DNA of 64,000 nt from assembly GCF_014202315.1 (NCBI RefSeq), contig NZ_JACHGN010000014.1, positions 62,001-126,000 on the forward strand. Direction: 5' to 3'. The stretch's first letter is position 1. Each line of letters opens with the position of its first letter. The DNA is from Thermocatellispora tengchongensis. Lineage in GTDB: Bacteria > Actinomycetota > Actinomycetes > Streptosporangiales > Streptosporangiaceae. Position numbers and translations under genes: made by a program. Of this stretch, positions 27,062 to 35,345 are shown one piece after another. Under the pieces are notes generated by a model. That model had not been told where the DNA came from, searched no databases, and saw nothing but the letters and a program-made list of their open reading frames with translations.

Positions 27062-27769
27062 ATGGGAACACAAGACACCGGGTGGCGGCCGGTGCGCCGC
27101 GCCCGCACGTTCGAGGACGTGCTCGCCCAGATCGAGCGGCGCATCGTCGAGGACGGGCTCACCCCCGGCGACCGCCTTCCGGGCGAGCGCCACCTGGCCG
27201 AGCAGCTCCAGGTCAGCCGCTCCTCCGTACGCGAGGCGCTGCGGGTGCTGGAGACGCTGGGCGTGGTGTCCTCGCAGGCCGGGCGGGGTCCCGACGCGGG
27301 CGCGATCCTCACCGCCCGCCCCGACAGCACGCTCACCGACCTGCTCCGGCTGCACCTCGGGCTGTCCAGCCTGTCCATGCGCGAGGTCGTGCAGACCCGG
27401 ATGATGATCGAGCAGTGGTCGGCGGCCCGCGCCGCCGCGTCCCGTACCGAGGAGTCGCTGGAGCGCCTGCGGGCCGACCTGGCCGCCATGGACGCGGCGG
27501 AGTCGGTGGCGGAGTTCGTCCGGCACGACGCGAGCTTCCACCTCGGGATCGCCGAGCTGGCGGGCAACCGGCTGATCGCGGCCACCATGCGCGCGCTGCG
27601 CGCCGCCGTCGAGGGCTACGCGATCGAGGCGGTGACCCGCCTGGGCGACACCGCGGGCCTGATGGCCGACCACCGCCGCATCTACGAGGCCATCGCGGCC
27701 GGCGACGGCGACGCGGCCGTGGCCGCGGTCACCGGCCACCTCACCCGCACCTACCCCGACGCGACCTGA
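27062..27769 (+). CDS. FadR-family (GntR) transcriptional regulator, probable lactate regulator
   Basis: A 235-residue regulator. An N-terminal winged helix (FEDVLAQIERRIVEDGLTPGDRLPGERHLA with [21 protein letters not shown]) is followed by an all-helical FCD domain. Its conserved metal/ligand residues include DASFHLGIAELAGN (D and H) and MADHRRIYEAI (H). Divergent to lutABC and separated by twin operators, it fits an LldR/LutR-type repressor released by lactate. No ribosome-binding site is visible: operator 2 ends one base before the ATG, so the message may be leaderless. Confidence 0.9.
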   Translation: MGTQDTGWRPVRRARTFEDVLAQIERRIVEDGLTPGDRLPGERHLAEQLQVSRSSVREALRVLETLGVVSSQAGRGPDAGAILTARPDSTLTDLLRLHLGLSSLSMREVVQTRMMIEQWSAARAAASRTEESLERLRADLAAMDAAESVAEFVRHDASFHLGIAELAGNRLIAATMRALRAAVEGYAIEAVTRLGDTAGLMADHRRIYEAIAAGDGDAAVAAVTGHLTRTYPDAT

Positions 27770-27784
27770 CGGCCCGCGACTCGC

Positions 27785-27823
27785 TGATCACTGTGAACAT
27801 GAGCACTGTGAGCACTGTGATCA
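27785..27823. repeat. Three CACTGTGA direct repeats within TGATCA flanks
   Basis: CACTGTGA occurs at 27789-27796, 27804-27811 and 27813-27820, bounded by TGATCA at 27785-27790 and 27818-27823. The last flank includes the sulfatase stop codon. The position between two convergent genes makes an operator unlikely. No stable hairpin is formed. Confidence 0.6.
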
Positions 27824-29293
27824 CTGGCCGTCCGCGACCCGGCAGGAGGCGCCCGAGCACTGCGACAGCGCCCGCATCTGCGACCGCAGCCGGTCGAGGA
27901 ACTCCGGCGGCGCCTCGGAGACGATGTTCCTGAGCTGGTGGGGGTCGGCGGTGAGGTCGAAGAGCTGCTGCTCCCCCGTGGAGTACTCGACGTAGGTGTG
28001 GCTGGTCGTGCGCAGCGCCGTGTACGGCGGGACCGGCGAGGCCCGGGTCGGCACCCAGCCGCCCGGCCGGTAGAACTCCACCAGCACGCCGGTGCGCCAC
28101 CGATCCGGCGTGCGGCCCGCCAGCAGCGGCACCAGCGAGCGCCCCTCCACGAATCCCGGGGTCGCCACCCCGGCCAGGTCGGTGAAGGTCGGCCCGAGGT
28201 CCACGCTCGCGGCCAGCCCCGGCACCCGCGACCCGGGGCGCACGCCGGGGCCGCGCACGATCAGCGGCACCTTGATGCTCTCCTCGTACGGCGAGGTCTT
28301 GCCCCGGGTCAGCCGGTGCTGGCCCAGGTGGAACCCGTTATCGGAGGTGAAGAAGATGTAGGTGTCCTGCAGCCGCCCGGAGGCCCGCAGCGCCTCCACC
28401 AGGGCGCCGACCATGTCGTCCACGCCCAGCATGGCGCGCAGCCGCTCCTGGTACAGCTCGTCGATGTCCTCCGCCGCGCGCTCGCCGATCCGCGGCAGCG
28501 AACGCAGCCACAGCGGCTCGCGGGTCACGTCGGGCTGGTCGAAGGACGGCGGGCGCGGCGCCTGCGCGTCCTCGAACGCGTCCTCGTGCCGGGGCGCCGG
28601 GTTGGCCGGGCGGTGCGGCGCGATGGGCGCGAGGTAGAGGAAGAACGGCGACCGGCCCTTCACGAACGCCTGCGCCTTGGCCGACAGCACGTCGGCGAGG
28701 TAGTCCTCCGGCTCCGACCCGTACTCGCGCAGGGTGCCGTTCTCGTTGAGCGTGTAGTCGAACTCCTGGTACAGCCGCCGTACCGGGACGTACCACTCGT
28801 CCCATCCGGGCGGCACGTACGTCTTCGGCACGGCTTCGCCGGGGAAGTGGTTGAGGTACTTGCCCATCAGCGCCGTGCGGTAGCCGGACGCCTGCATCCA
28901 GGAGCCGATGGTGGAACGTTCCAGGCCCTGCTCGTAGAAGCGCACGAACCCGCCCTCGGGGCCGGTGTTGGTGAGCACCTGGTGGCTGTGGACGTACTGG
29001 GAGCGCAGGATCGTGCTGCGCGAGGGGCAGCACCAGGGGTTGGTGACGAAGTAGCGGTCGAAGGTGGCGCCCTGGCGTACGAGCTGCGCGTGGATGTTCG
29101 GAAACGCGCGCAGATCCATGTCGTCGAGGTCGTCGGCGAGGATCAGTACGATGTTGGGGCGCACCGGCCCGCCCGCCATGGCCGGCGCCGCGCGCAGCGG
29201 CAGCGCGCCGGGGTCACCGGCGCCCAGCGGCTGCGCGGCCCCGGCAAGCAGGAGCATGGCCAGTCCCACGAGCCAGCAGGCGATCCTCTTCAC
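27821..29293 (-). CDS. Secreted sulfatase (formylglycine type)
   Basis: A 490-residue sulfatase with a signal peptide (MKRIACWLVGLAMLLLAGAA) and no lipobox Cys. The metal site starts with NIVLILADDLDDMD, and the C-x-P-S-R motif is at 88-92 (CCPSR), where Cys88 must be converted to formylglycine by an FGE or anaerobic maturase encoded elsewhere. Later FFTSDNGFHLGQHRL and GKTSPYEESIKVPLIVRGPG are typical of the N-acetylglucosamine-6-sulfatase/arylsulfatase group. It probably removes sulfate from extracellular glycans or aryl sulfates. Monocistronic. Confidence 0.92.
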   Translation of the reverse strand: MKRIACWLVGLAMLLLAGAAQPLGAGDPGALPLRAAPAMAGGPVRPNIVLILADDLDDMDLRAFPNIHAQLVRQGATFDRYFVTNPWCCPSRSTILRSQYVHSHQVLTNTGPEGGFVRFYEQGLERSTIGSWMQASGYRTALMGKYLNHFPGEAVPKTYVPPGWDEWYVPVRRLYQEFDYTLNENGTLREYGSEPEDYLADVLSAKAQAFVKGRSPFFLYLAPIAPHRPANPAPRHEDAFEDAQAPRPPSFDQPDVTREPLWLRSLPRIGERAAEDIDELYQERLRAMLGVDDMVGALVEALRASGRLQDTYIFFTSDNGFHLGQHRLTRGKTSPYEESIKVPLIVRGPGVRPGSRVPGLAASVDLGPTFTDLAGVATPGFVEGRSLVPLLAGRTPDRWRTGVLVEFYRPGGWVPTRASPVPPYTALRTTSHTYVEYSTGEQQLFDLTADPHQLRNIVSEAPPEFLDRLRSQMRALSQCSGASCRVADGQ

Positions 29294-29360
29294 AGGTCAA
29301 GCCATTCCCCGCGGCCGTACTCCGACACACCGCCCCCTCCCGCAACTCGACCGAAAGACG

Positions 29361-29374
29361 TAGAACGTGTTCTA
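29361..29374 (+). promoter_or_regulatory. KstR-type palindrome TAGAACGTGTTCTA
   Basis: TAGAACGTGTTCTA is an inverted repeat with a 2-bp spacer and matches every fixed base of the KstR operator described in mycobacteria and rhodococci (TNNAACNNGTTNNA). It is 20 bp upstream of the LLM oxidoreductase ATG, where a bound TetR-family repressor would block transcription. Confidence 0.75.
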
Positions 29375-29394
29375 ATCAGGCGGTGGCTACCGAT

Positions 29395-30402
29395 ATGCGA
29401 CTCGGCCTGAATCTGGGCTACTGGCAGCGGAACGCGGTGGACTCCACCGACCTGGTGCTGGCCGCCGAGCGGCTCGGCTACGACTCGGTGTGGACGGCCG
29501 AGGCGTACGGGAGCGACGCCTTCACCCCCCTCGCCTGGTACGGCGCGCGCACCTCGCGGATCAAGCTGGGCACCAGCGTGGCCCAGATCGCCGCGCGCCC
29601 GCCGGTCACGACCGCGATGACCGCGATGACCCTGGACCACCTCACCGGCGGCCGGCTCCTGCTCGGCATCGGCGCCTCCGGCCCCCAGGTCGTCGAGGGC
29701 TGGTACGGCGTGCCGTTCCCCCGCCCCCTGGCCAGGACCCGCGAGTACGCGGAGATCATGCGCAAGGTGTGGCGGCGGGAGGGCCCGGTCACCAGCGACG
29801 GCCCGCACTACCCGCTGCCGTACCCGGGCGGCGCCGGGCTGGGCAAGCCGCTGAAGCTGATCACGCACCCGCTGCGCCCCGAGATCCCGCTCTACCTGGG
29901 CGCCGAGGGGCCCAAGAACGTCGCGCTCGCCGCCGAGATCGCCGACGGCTGGCTGCCGCTGTTCACGTTCCCGGAGAAGATCGAGCAGATGTACGGCGAG
30001 GCGCTGGCCGCCGCGCGTCCGGGCTTCGACGTCGCCGCCATGGTGCACGTGATCATCACCGACGACCTGCGGGCCGCGCTGGACGCGGTGAAGATGACCC
30101 TCACCCTCTACATCGGCGGCATGGGGGCCAAGAGCCGCAACTTCCACGCCGACATCATCGGCAGGATGGGCTACGCCGAGGTGGCCGAGGAGATCCAGTC
30201 GCACTACCTCGCCGGGCGCAGGGAGGAGGCGTTCCGCGCCGTCCCCGACGAGCTGGCCGACGGGATCGCCCTGCTCGGCCCGGTCGGGCGCATCCGGGAG
30301 CGCCTGGAGCCGTGGCGTAAGAGCCCGGTGACGAACCTGCTGGTCATGGGCCCGCGCGATGAGGAGTCGCTGCGCGCGATCCGCGACCTCGTGCTCGGCT
30401 GA
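29395..30402 (+). CDS. LLM-class F420-dependent oxidoreductase
   Basis: A 335-residue luciferase-like TIM-barrel protein (RLGLNLGYW at the start, YDSVWTAEAYGSDAF, IKLGTSVAQIAARPPV, LGIGASGPQVVEGWYG). Actinobacterial members of this type use F420 and often act in lipid or steroid catabolism. Start taken at ATG 29395, with GGTGG nine bases upstream; GTG 29383 would add four residues. The perfect KstR-type box just upstream suggests a place in a steroid or fatty-acyl degradation regulon, although no other such gene is in the window. Confidence 0.9.
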   Translation: MRLGLNLGYWQRNAVDSTDLVLAAERLGYDSVWTAEAYGSDAFTPLAWYGARTSRIKLGTSVAQIAARPPVTTAMTAMTLDHLTGGRLLLGIGASGPQVVEGWYGVPFPRPLARTREYAEIMRKVWRREGPVTSDGPHYPLPYPGGAGLGKPLKLITHPLRPEIPLYLGAEGPKNVALAAEIADGWLPLFTFPEKIEQMYGEALAAARPGFDVAAMVHVIITDDLRAALDAVKMTLTLYIGGMGAKSRNFHADIIGRMGYAEVAEEIQSHYLAGRREEAFRAVPDELADGIALLGPVGRIRERLEPWRKSPVTNLLVMGPRDEESLRAIRDLVLG

Positions 30403-30508
30403 GCCGATTCGCGCCGGCGGTTCCATCCACATCCAAGCGGGGATCAAGTTCGACCGGGCAAGATCGACCTTGTCAGCAGCTTCCGCCCGGTCCCCCACGA
30501 GAAGGCCC

Positions 30509-31462
30509 ATGACCCCCACGGTGCTCATCCTCACCGGCGAGGACGACACGCAGGCCCGGCACGTCGCCCGTACGCTCGGCGAGCGCGGCGCCGTGGCCAC
30601 GCTGGTCGATCCCTACCGCCTCGCCGGCATGGCGCGGCTGTCGGTCACGGTACGCCCCGCGGGCTCGCACCGCAGGCGCCTGGCGGCGGCCGGGGTCGAG
30701 ATCGACCTGGACACGCTGGCCTCGGTGTGGTTCCGCAGGCCCGGCCCCCCGCTGCCGGTGAACGGGCCGGTGCACGCCGCCGAGGCGATCGGCGCGGCCG
30801 ACGGCCTGGGCACGATCGGCGCCCTGGGCGCGGCGAGCGTGGCCGGCTCGGTGGGCGCGATCGGCGACCTGTGGGACAGCCTGGGCTGCCTGACCGTGCC
30901 CGCCGCGCCCGTGGTGACCCAGCGGGCCCGGCGCAAGCTGCTGCAACTGCTGGTCGCCGAGCGCATCGGCATGGAGGTCCCGGCCACGCTGATCACCACC
31001 GACCCCGACGAGTGCCTGGACTTCTACCAGGAGCACCGCGGCCAGATCGTCACGATGGTCCTGGACCGCCCCTGGACGGTGCCCGGCGGCGCCGAGCCGC
31101 CCGCCCCGCCCATCCGCGCCCCCGACGGCCCGTTCCTGGCCCAGGCCCACCACTCCCGGAAGCTGTCGCTGCGGGTGATCGTGGTGGGCGAGCGGGTGTT
31201 CGCGGCCGAGATCCACATGCTGGGCAACAACCGCGGCCTGCGCCCCCACGACCTGCCGGACGCCACCGCCGAGACCTGCCGCCTGCTGATCCGGCGCCTC
31301 GGCCTGTGCTACGGCACCATCGACCTGGCCCTCACCGACGAGGACAGGTACATCTTCCTGGAGGTCAACCCCACCGGCGGCTACCTGCTGATCGAGGAGG
31401 CCACCGGCCTGCCCATCACCCCGGCGGTCTGCGACCTCCTCCTGACCACCGCGCCCGGCTAG
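30509..31462 (+). CDS. ATP-grasp protein resembling RiPP maturases (MvdD/TgmB-like)
   Basis: A 317-residue ATP-grasp enzyme. The N-terminal part (PTVLILTGEDDTQARHVARTLGERG, then SVWFRRPGPPLP) and the C-terminal catalytic end (TIDLALTDEDRYIFLEVNPTGGYLLIEEATGLPIT) resemble the ATP-grasp ribosomal peptide maturases that form omega-ester or amide links in graspetides, or the SAV_5884-type family. Start at 30509 after GAGAAGG. A precursor peptide normally sits beside such enzymes, but neither the 107 bp upstream nor the downstream gap encodes one. The substrate is therefore unknown and it may act on something other than a RiPP. Confidence 0.75.
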   Translation: MTPTVLILTGEDDTQARHVARTLGERGAVATLVDPYRLAGMARLSVTVRPAGSHRRRLAAAGVEIDLDTLASVWFRRPGPPLPVNGPVHAAEAIGAADGLGTIGALGAASVAGSVGAIGDLWDSLGCLTVPAAPVVTQRARRKLLQLLVAERIGMEVPATLITTDPDECLDFYQEHRGQIVTMVLDRPWTVPGGAEPPAPPIRAPDGPFLAQAHHSRKLSLRVIVVGERVFAAEIHMLGNNRGLRPHDLPDATAETCRLLIRRLGLCYGTIDLALTDEDRYIFLEVNPTGGYLLIEEATGLPITPAVCDLLLTTAPG

Positions 31463-31475
31463 ATTGGGGCGCTCC

Positions 31476-31501
31476 GGGCCGGAACAGAGCGATTCCGGCC
31501 C
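31476..31501. terminator. Bidirectional hairpin between convergent genes
   Basis: GGGCCGGAA (31476-31484) and TTCCGGCCC (31493-31501) are perfect 9-base complements with an 8-base loop. It lies 13 bp after the ATP-grasp stop and 24 bp past the stop of the convergent reductase, so it can serve both. Confidence 0.75.
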
Positions 31502-31525
31502 AGGGTCCTGTCATGTCTCGCAGAA

Positions 31526-32434
31526 TCAGGCCGTGGGTGCGGCCGCGCGGACGAAGTCGGTGACCGAAGTCGGCGTGATCTGTGGGTACCTGTCGTTGTC
31601 GAGGGCGTCGAACTTGGCCTTTCCGGTCACCATGCACCACTGGTACTGGAGGGCGACGTAGTCGAACGGGTTCTGGGTTCGGGCGGCTCGGCGTTCGATC
31701 TCCGCGCGCAGCTCGTCGGCGGTGCCGAGGCGCCGCAGTTCCAGCGTGCGGCCCGAGCCGCGCTGGACGGCCTCGTGGAACTGCCGCATCGACAGCACTT
31801 GACCGGCGAAACGCAGCGTGCCGGTGGCCTTCGGGTCGAGGGCGACGGCGGCGGTGTAGGCGGCGGTATCGGCCACCGAGGTCAGGTCGAGCGGCTGGTC
31901 GGGGTCGCCCCAGTGCGACAGGGTGCCCCGATCCCAGTCGATCAGCCCCATGAAGCCGACCATCACTTCGTAGAACGCGCCGTTGAGCACGGAGATCACC
32001 TCAAGGCCGGCGTGGGCGTACTCGGCGGCGGCCCGGCGACGCCAGTCGATCATGAAGTTGTCGCCGTCCTCCAGCTTGGTCACGTCGATGGCGAAGTCGG
32101 AGGGGATGAACCGGCGGGCACCGGCCTTCGCGGCGGCGCGCGCCAGGTTGGCCTGGCCGTCCACGATCACCTCGGGGCCGCCTTGCACGGCCGAGATGAC
32201 GGTGGCGGCGTCGCCGACGGCCTCGGCCAGCGCCTCGGCCGGGTCGGTGATGTCGCCTTCGACCACCTCCAGGCCGCGCGACCGCAGCGCTGCGAGCGCG
32301 GCCTTCCTGCCCGCGTCTGAACCGGGCCGCACCAGGGCCCGGACGGGCGCGCCCCGGCCGAGAAGGGCGCTGATGATCTGGCTTCCGAGCAGTCCCGTGG
32401 CACCGGCCACGAAGACCTTGGAGGAAGTGGACAC
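31526..32434 (-). CDS. NmrA-like NAD(P)-binding reductase
   Basis: A 302-residue atypical short-chain dehydrogenase of the NmrA/isoflavone-reductase-like group. The Rossmann start is KVFVAGATGLLGSQIISALL (G-x-x-G-x-x-G), and the segment RRFIPSDFAIDVTKLEDGDNFMIDWR replaces the YxxxK active site. It may be a redox sensor or an aromatic alcohol/ketone reductase. Start at GTG 32434 with AAGGAGCC nine bases upstream. Just upstream are the remains of a quinone oxidoreductase, and beyond that a MarR regulator in the same orientation. Confidence 0.85.
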   Translation of the reverse strand: MSTSSKVFVAGATGLLGSQIISALLGRGAPVRALVRPGSDAGRKAALAALRSRGLEVVEGDITDPAEALAEAVGDAATVISAVQGGPEVIVDGQANLARAAAKAGARRFIPSDFAIDVTKLEDGDNFMIDWRRRAAAEYAHAGLEVISVLNGAFYEVMVGFMGLIDWDRGTLSHWGDPDQPLDLTSVADTAAYTAAVALDPKATGTLRFAGQVLSMRQFHEAVQRGSGRTLELRRLGTADELRAEIERRAARTQNPFDYVALQYQWCMVTGKAKFDALDNDRYPQITPTSVTDFVRAAAPTA

Positions 32435-32520
32435 GTTTACTGGCTCCTTGTTCGGATAAATGGGTACTTCACCCGGGCCGGTAACGGCTCTTGGGCGTCT
32501 CCGGGGAGTCCGCACAGGAC

Positions 32521-32789
32521 TCAGGGAATGAGCGGGGCCTTGCCGAGCGAGTCGCGCGCCTCCACGGCGGCGTGCGCCGGCTGCTTTCTCCAGAGGGAAC
32601 CGCTGACCGATCACCGGCGTGAGCCGACCGGCGGCGGCCAGGTCGAGCGCCTCGGTCACCGGCTCGCGGGCACGATCACCATCGGCCGCCCGCGCCGCGG
32701 GAATCCGGCCCTGGGCTGTGGCCCCGGTAGAGCGCGACGGCGTCGTGCCATGGCCGGTGGCCGAATTCACGCAGCACGACAGCACGCAT
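32521..32789 (-). pseudogene. Remnant of a zinc-type NADP-dependent quinone oxidoreductase
   Basis: The minus strand opens with MRAVVLREFG, the N-terminus of medium-chain quinone oxidoreductases. It then jumps, with frame changes, to EALDLAAAGRLTPVIGQRFPLEKAAG, which in the next frame continues as HAAVEARDSLGKAPLIP and stops at 32521. These are the start and end of a ~320-residue enzyme, but only 269 bp remain, so the middle (about 700 bp) is deleted and at least one frameshift is present. It is not translatable into a functional protein. Confidence 0.8.
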
Positions 32790-32841
32790 GGCGGTCACAC
32801 CGCTCAATCGCCGGCGCACGCCCTGCGGACCGGCGGCGAAG

Positions 32842-33318
32842 TCATGCGCCTTTCTTGATCGCCTCGGCGAAGGCGGCGAGACCGTCGGCCAGATGCTCGA
32901 TGTCGGACGGGTCCCAGCCCTCCATGAGGGCGGCGACGGCGGCCGTCCGGGCCTTCCAGAGCTCGCGGATGGCGAGTTTGCCCTCCCGCGTGACACTCAC
33001 CAACTGCGCCCGCGCGTCGGCCGGGTCGGGTCGCCGCTCGATGAACCCGCGCGACTCCAGGCGCTTGGCGGGGGGCGAGAGCGTGGACTTGTCCACCTCC
33101 ATCAGCTCGGCCAGCACCGACAACCGCACCGGCGCGTGCAGGGAGATCTGCGCGAGCACCGTGTAGTCCCCCAGCGACAGCTCCAGCCCGGAGGCCGCCA
33201 TGATCCGCCGCCGCGTCGCCGGTGCGAACATCCAGTTGCCCACCGTGGCCAGCGCCGCCGCCACCCGATCGGTGGCCTCCCGCAGCCGGTCGTCCCCGTT
33301 CCCCGCCGTGCCGTCCAT
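32842..33318 (-). CDS. MarR-family transcriptional regulator
   Basis: A 158-residue winged-helix regulator: LELSLGDYTVLAQISLHAPVRLSVLAELMEVDKSTLSPPAKRLESRGFIERRPDPADARAQLVSVTREGK is the full MarR HTH and wing, including the D-x-R in the wing. Start at 33318 after GGGAGGGG; TTG starts reach 33357 but lie inside the operator. Members usually repress themselves and a neighbouring detoxification gene and are released by phenolic or lipophilic ligands. The likely neighbours are the (now broken) quinone oxidoreductase and the NmrA-like reductase downstream. Confidence 0.9.
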   Translation of the reverse strand: MDGTAGNGDDRLREATDRVAAALATVGNWMFAPATRRRIMAASGLELSLGDYTVLAQISLHAPVRLSVLAELMEVDKSTLSPPAKRLESRGFIERRPDPADARAQLVSVTREGKLAIRELWKARTAAVAALMEGWDPSDIEHLADGLAAFAEAIKKGA

Positions 33319-33336
33319 CCCGGCCCCTCCCCCAAT

Positions 33337-33360
33337 TAGTTGGTTGGACAAAACCAACTA
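33337..33360 (-). promoter_or_regulatory. MarR operator palindrome and -10 box
   Basis: TAGTTGGTT (33337-33345) and AACCAACTA (33352-33360) are perfect 9-bp inverted halves with a 6-bp spacer, lying 19 bp upstream of the MarR start. On the minus strand the outer half contains TATAGT, a plausible -10 element, so bound MarR would block its own promoter. Confidence 0.8.
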
Positions 33361-33365
33361 TACAC

Positions 33366-35345
33366 CTAGTCGGGACGCGGCGCGGGTTCGGCGGTCACCG
33401 AGCGCAGCAGCGGCGCGCTCAGCGCGCCCGCCCCGATCACCCCGGCGAACCCGGCCACCAGGCACACCACCAGGACGACGGCCCCCGTGACGCTCACCCC
33501 GGCCGTGGCGAAGGGCAGCGCGCAGAACACGCCGGTCGCGACCGCGCCGCCGCCCATGACGGCCAGCGGGATCAGGGTCTCGGCGCGCCTGGCCCGGTCC
33601 AGCACCTCCAGCGGCGTGCCGGCGAGGCGGAGCAGGGCGTACGTCTGCCTGCGGTCGAGCACCGAGGAGGCCGCGGTGATTCCCGCGCTGGCGATGGCGA
33701 CCAGGAACGACACCGACAGCACCACGACGGTCCCGGTGCGGATGTCGCCGAGCACCACCGCGGCGAGCGCGTCCTGGTCGGCGGGCGAGGTGGCGCTGCG
33801 CCCGGGGACCAGCCCGGCCAGCGCCGTACGGGCCCGGTCGATCGCCGCGTCCGGCGCCTTCTCCGGCAGCTCGGCCACCAGCGACGCCTGCGGGCCCTCG
33901 CGCCGCACCTCGACCCGTGCCTGTACGCCCGCCGCCTCCAGCCGCTCCCGCGCCTCCCGCGCCGCGGCGGCCTGGTCCCCGGCCGGGGCCGTGATCGACA
34001 GCCGGGTGCGGGGGGCGTCTCCCAGCAGGCCGGTGGACGGGCTGAGCAGCCCGATGAAGCCCGCCACGAACCCGGTGAGCGCGACCCCGGCGACCGTGCG
34101 CCAGGCCGAGCGCGGGTCGTCCACCAGCCGCCGCCCGGCGAGCAGCCGCTCGGGTCCCCGGGCCGTACGCGCGACGACGCGTCCGATCAGCGCCACCACC
34201 CACGGCCCGACGAGGTTGACGCCGAGGAAGCACAGCGCGAGCAGCGTGGCGACCACGGCCAGGCCGACCGCCGGCGCCGTGCCGCGCGCCGCCGAGACCA
34301 CGACCGGGAACGCGACCAGCAGCGCCAGGAACACCACCATCCGGATCACGCGCAGCCCGGGTGGCGTCTCCCGCCTGGCCACGCCCAGCGGGCTGACCAC
34401 CACCCGGCGCAGCCCTGCGACCGCGGACACGCCCACGAGCAGCGGCACGGCCACCAGCACCGCCAGGACGGGCAGCACGCCCGGCCACAGGTCGGCGGGG
34501 TACCACCCGCCGCCGCCGATCGGGATCGCGGCCAGCCCCGGCAGCGCCGCCGCGTAGACGAGGACGCCCGCCACGGCCCCCACCGCGGCCACCACGACCG
34601 CCTCGGCGACCGTCATGGCCACGACCTGCCCCGGGGTGGCCCCGACCAGCCGCAGCGCCGCGAGCCGCTGGTCGCGCCTCGCGACCGTCAGCCGCGCCGC
34701 CGCGCCCCCGAACACCAGCAGCGGCACCACCATCAGCACGGTCGCGATCACCGCGAGGATCCGGTACGTGATCGCCTCGTCCGTCGCCTCGCCGCCGAAC
34801 CCGGCGATCCGCGTGGGGGCTATGCCGAGCCGGTCGTGCTCCGCGCGCTGCACCCGCAGGGCCGGATCGCCGGTCGCCCGCCCGACCACGGCGACCAGCT
34901 CGTCCGGGTGGACGAGCCCGTCCTCCCCGATCGTCCCGGCGGCGGCGGCGGGGAAACGCCGCCCGAGCTGGTCGGCGGGCAGCTCCCGGGTCAGCTCGGC
35001 GAGCGCCGGCGACACCCACACCTCCCCGGGCCGCGGGAACCGCGCCAGGCCCGGCGGCGCGGGCGGGTCCGCCAGCGCGGCCAGCTCGACCACGGTGATG
35101 GCCCGATCCCGCACGAAGTCCTGCCGCACGGCCTGCACCGCGACCGCCCGCTCCCCCTGTGCCGCGGCGACCGGCTGCCGCCACGCGCCGCGCTCCGCCC
35201 GCTCCGCGAAGGCGAAGTTGACCCCGACCGCGAACATCAGCAGTGCCGTCGAGACCGCGACCGCCGCCAGGGTCAGCCCCGCCCCCAGCGCCCCGCGCCG
35301 CCCGCCCCCGGCCAGCAGCCGCCACGCCAGCCGCACCGCGCTCAC
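33366..35345 (-). CDS. FtsX-like ABC transporter permease
   Basis: A 659-residue membrane protein with two FtsX/MacB-like domains. It opens with one membrane segment (GAGLTLAAVAVSTALLMFAVG) followed by a large extracytoplasmic part, then clusters of hydrophobic segments around TYRILAVIATVLMVVPLLVF, the middle, and the C-terminal four-helix group. It pairs with the ATPase immediately upstream: its GTG start overlaps the ATPase stop by 4 bp (GTGA). Such exporters move lipids, peptides or antibiotics or sense them; the substrate here is unknown. Confidence 0.88.
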   Translation of the reverse strand: MSAVRLAWRLLAGGGRRGALGAGLTLAAVAVSTALLMFAVGVNFAFAERAERGAWRQPVAAAQGERAVAVQAVRQDFVRDRAITVVELAALADPPAPPGLARFPRPGEVWVSPALAELTRELPADQLGRRFPAAAAGTIGEDGLVHPDELVAVVGRATGDPALRVQRAEHDRLGIAPTRIAGFGGEATDEAITYRILAVIATVLMVVPLLVFGGAAARLTVARRDQRLAALRLVGATPGQVVAMTVAEAVVVAAVGAVAGVLVYAAALPGLAAIPIGGGGWYPADLWPGVLPVLAVLVAVPLLVGVSAVAGLRRVVVSPLGVARRETPPGLRVIRMVVFLALLVAFPVVVSAARGTAPAVGLAVVATLLALCFLGVNLVGPWVVALIGRVVARTARGPERLLAGRRLVDDPRSAWRTVAGVALTGFVAGFIGLLSPSTGLLGDAPRTRLSITAPAGDQAAAAREARERLEAAGVQARVEVRREGPQASLVAELPEKAPDAAIDRARTALAGLVPGRSATSPADQDALAAVVLGDIRTGTVVVLSVSFLVAIASAGITAASSVLDRRQTYALLRLAGTPLEVLDRARRAETLIPLAVMGGGAVATGVFCALPFATAGVSVTGAVVLVVCLVAGFAGVIGAGALSAPLLRSVTAEPAPRPD

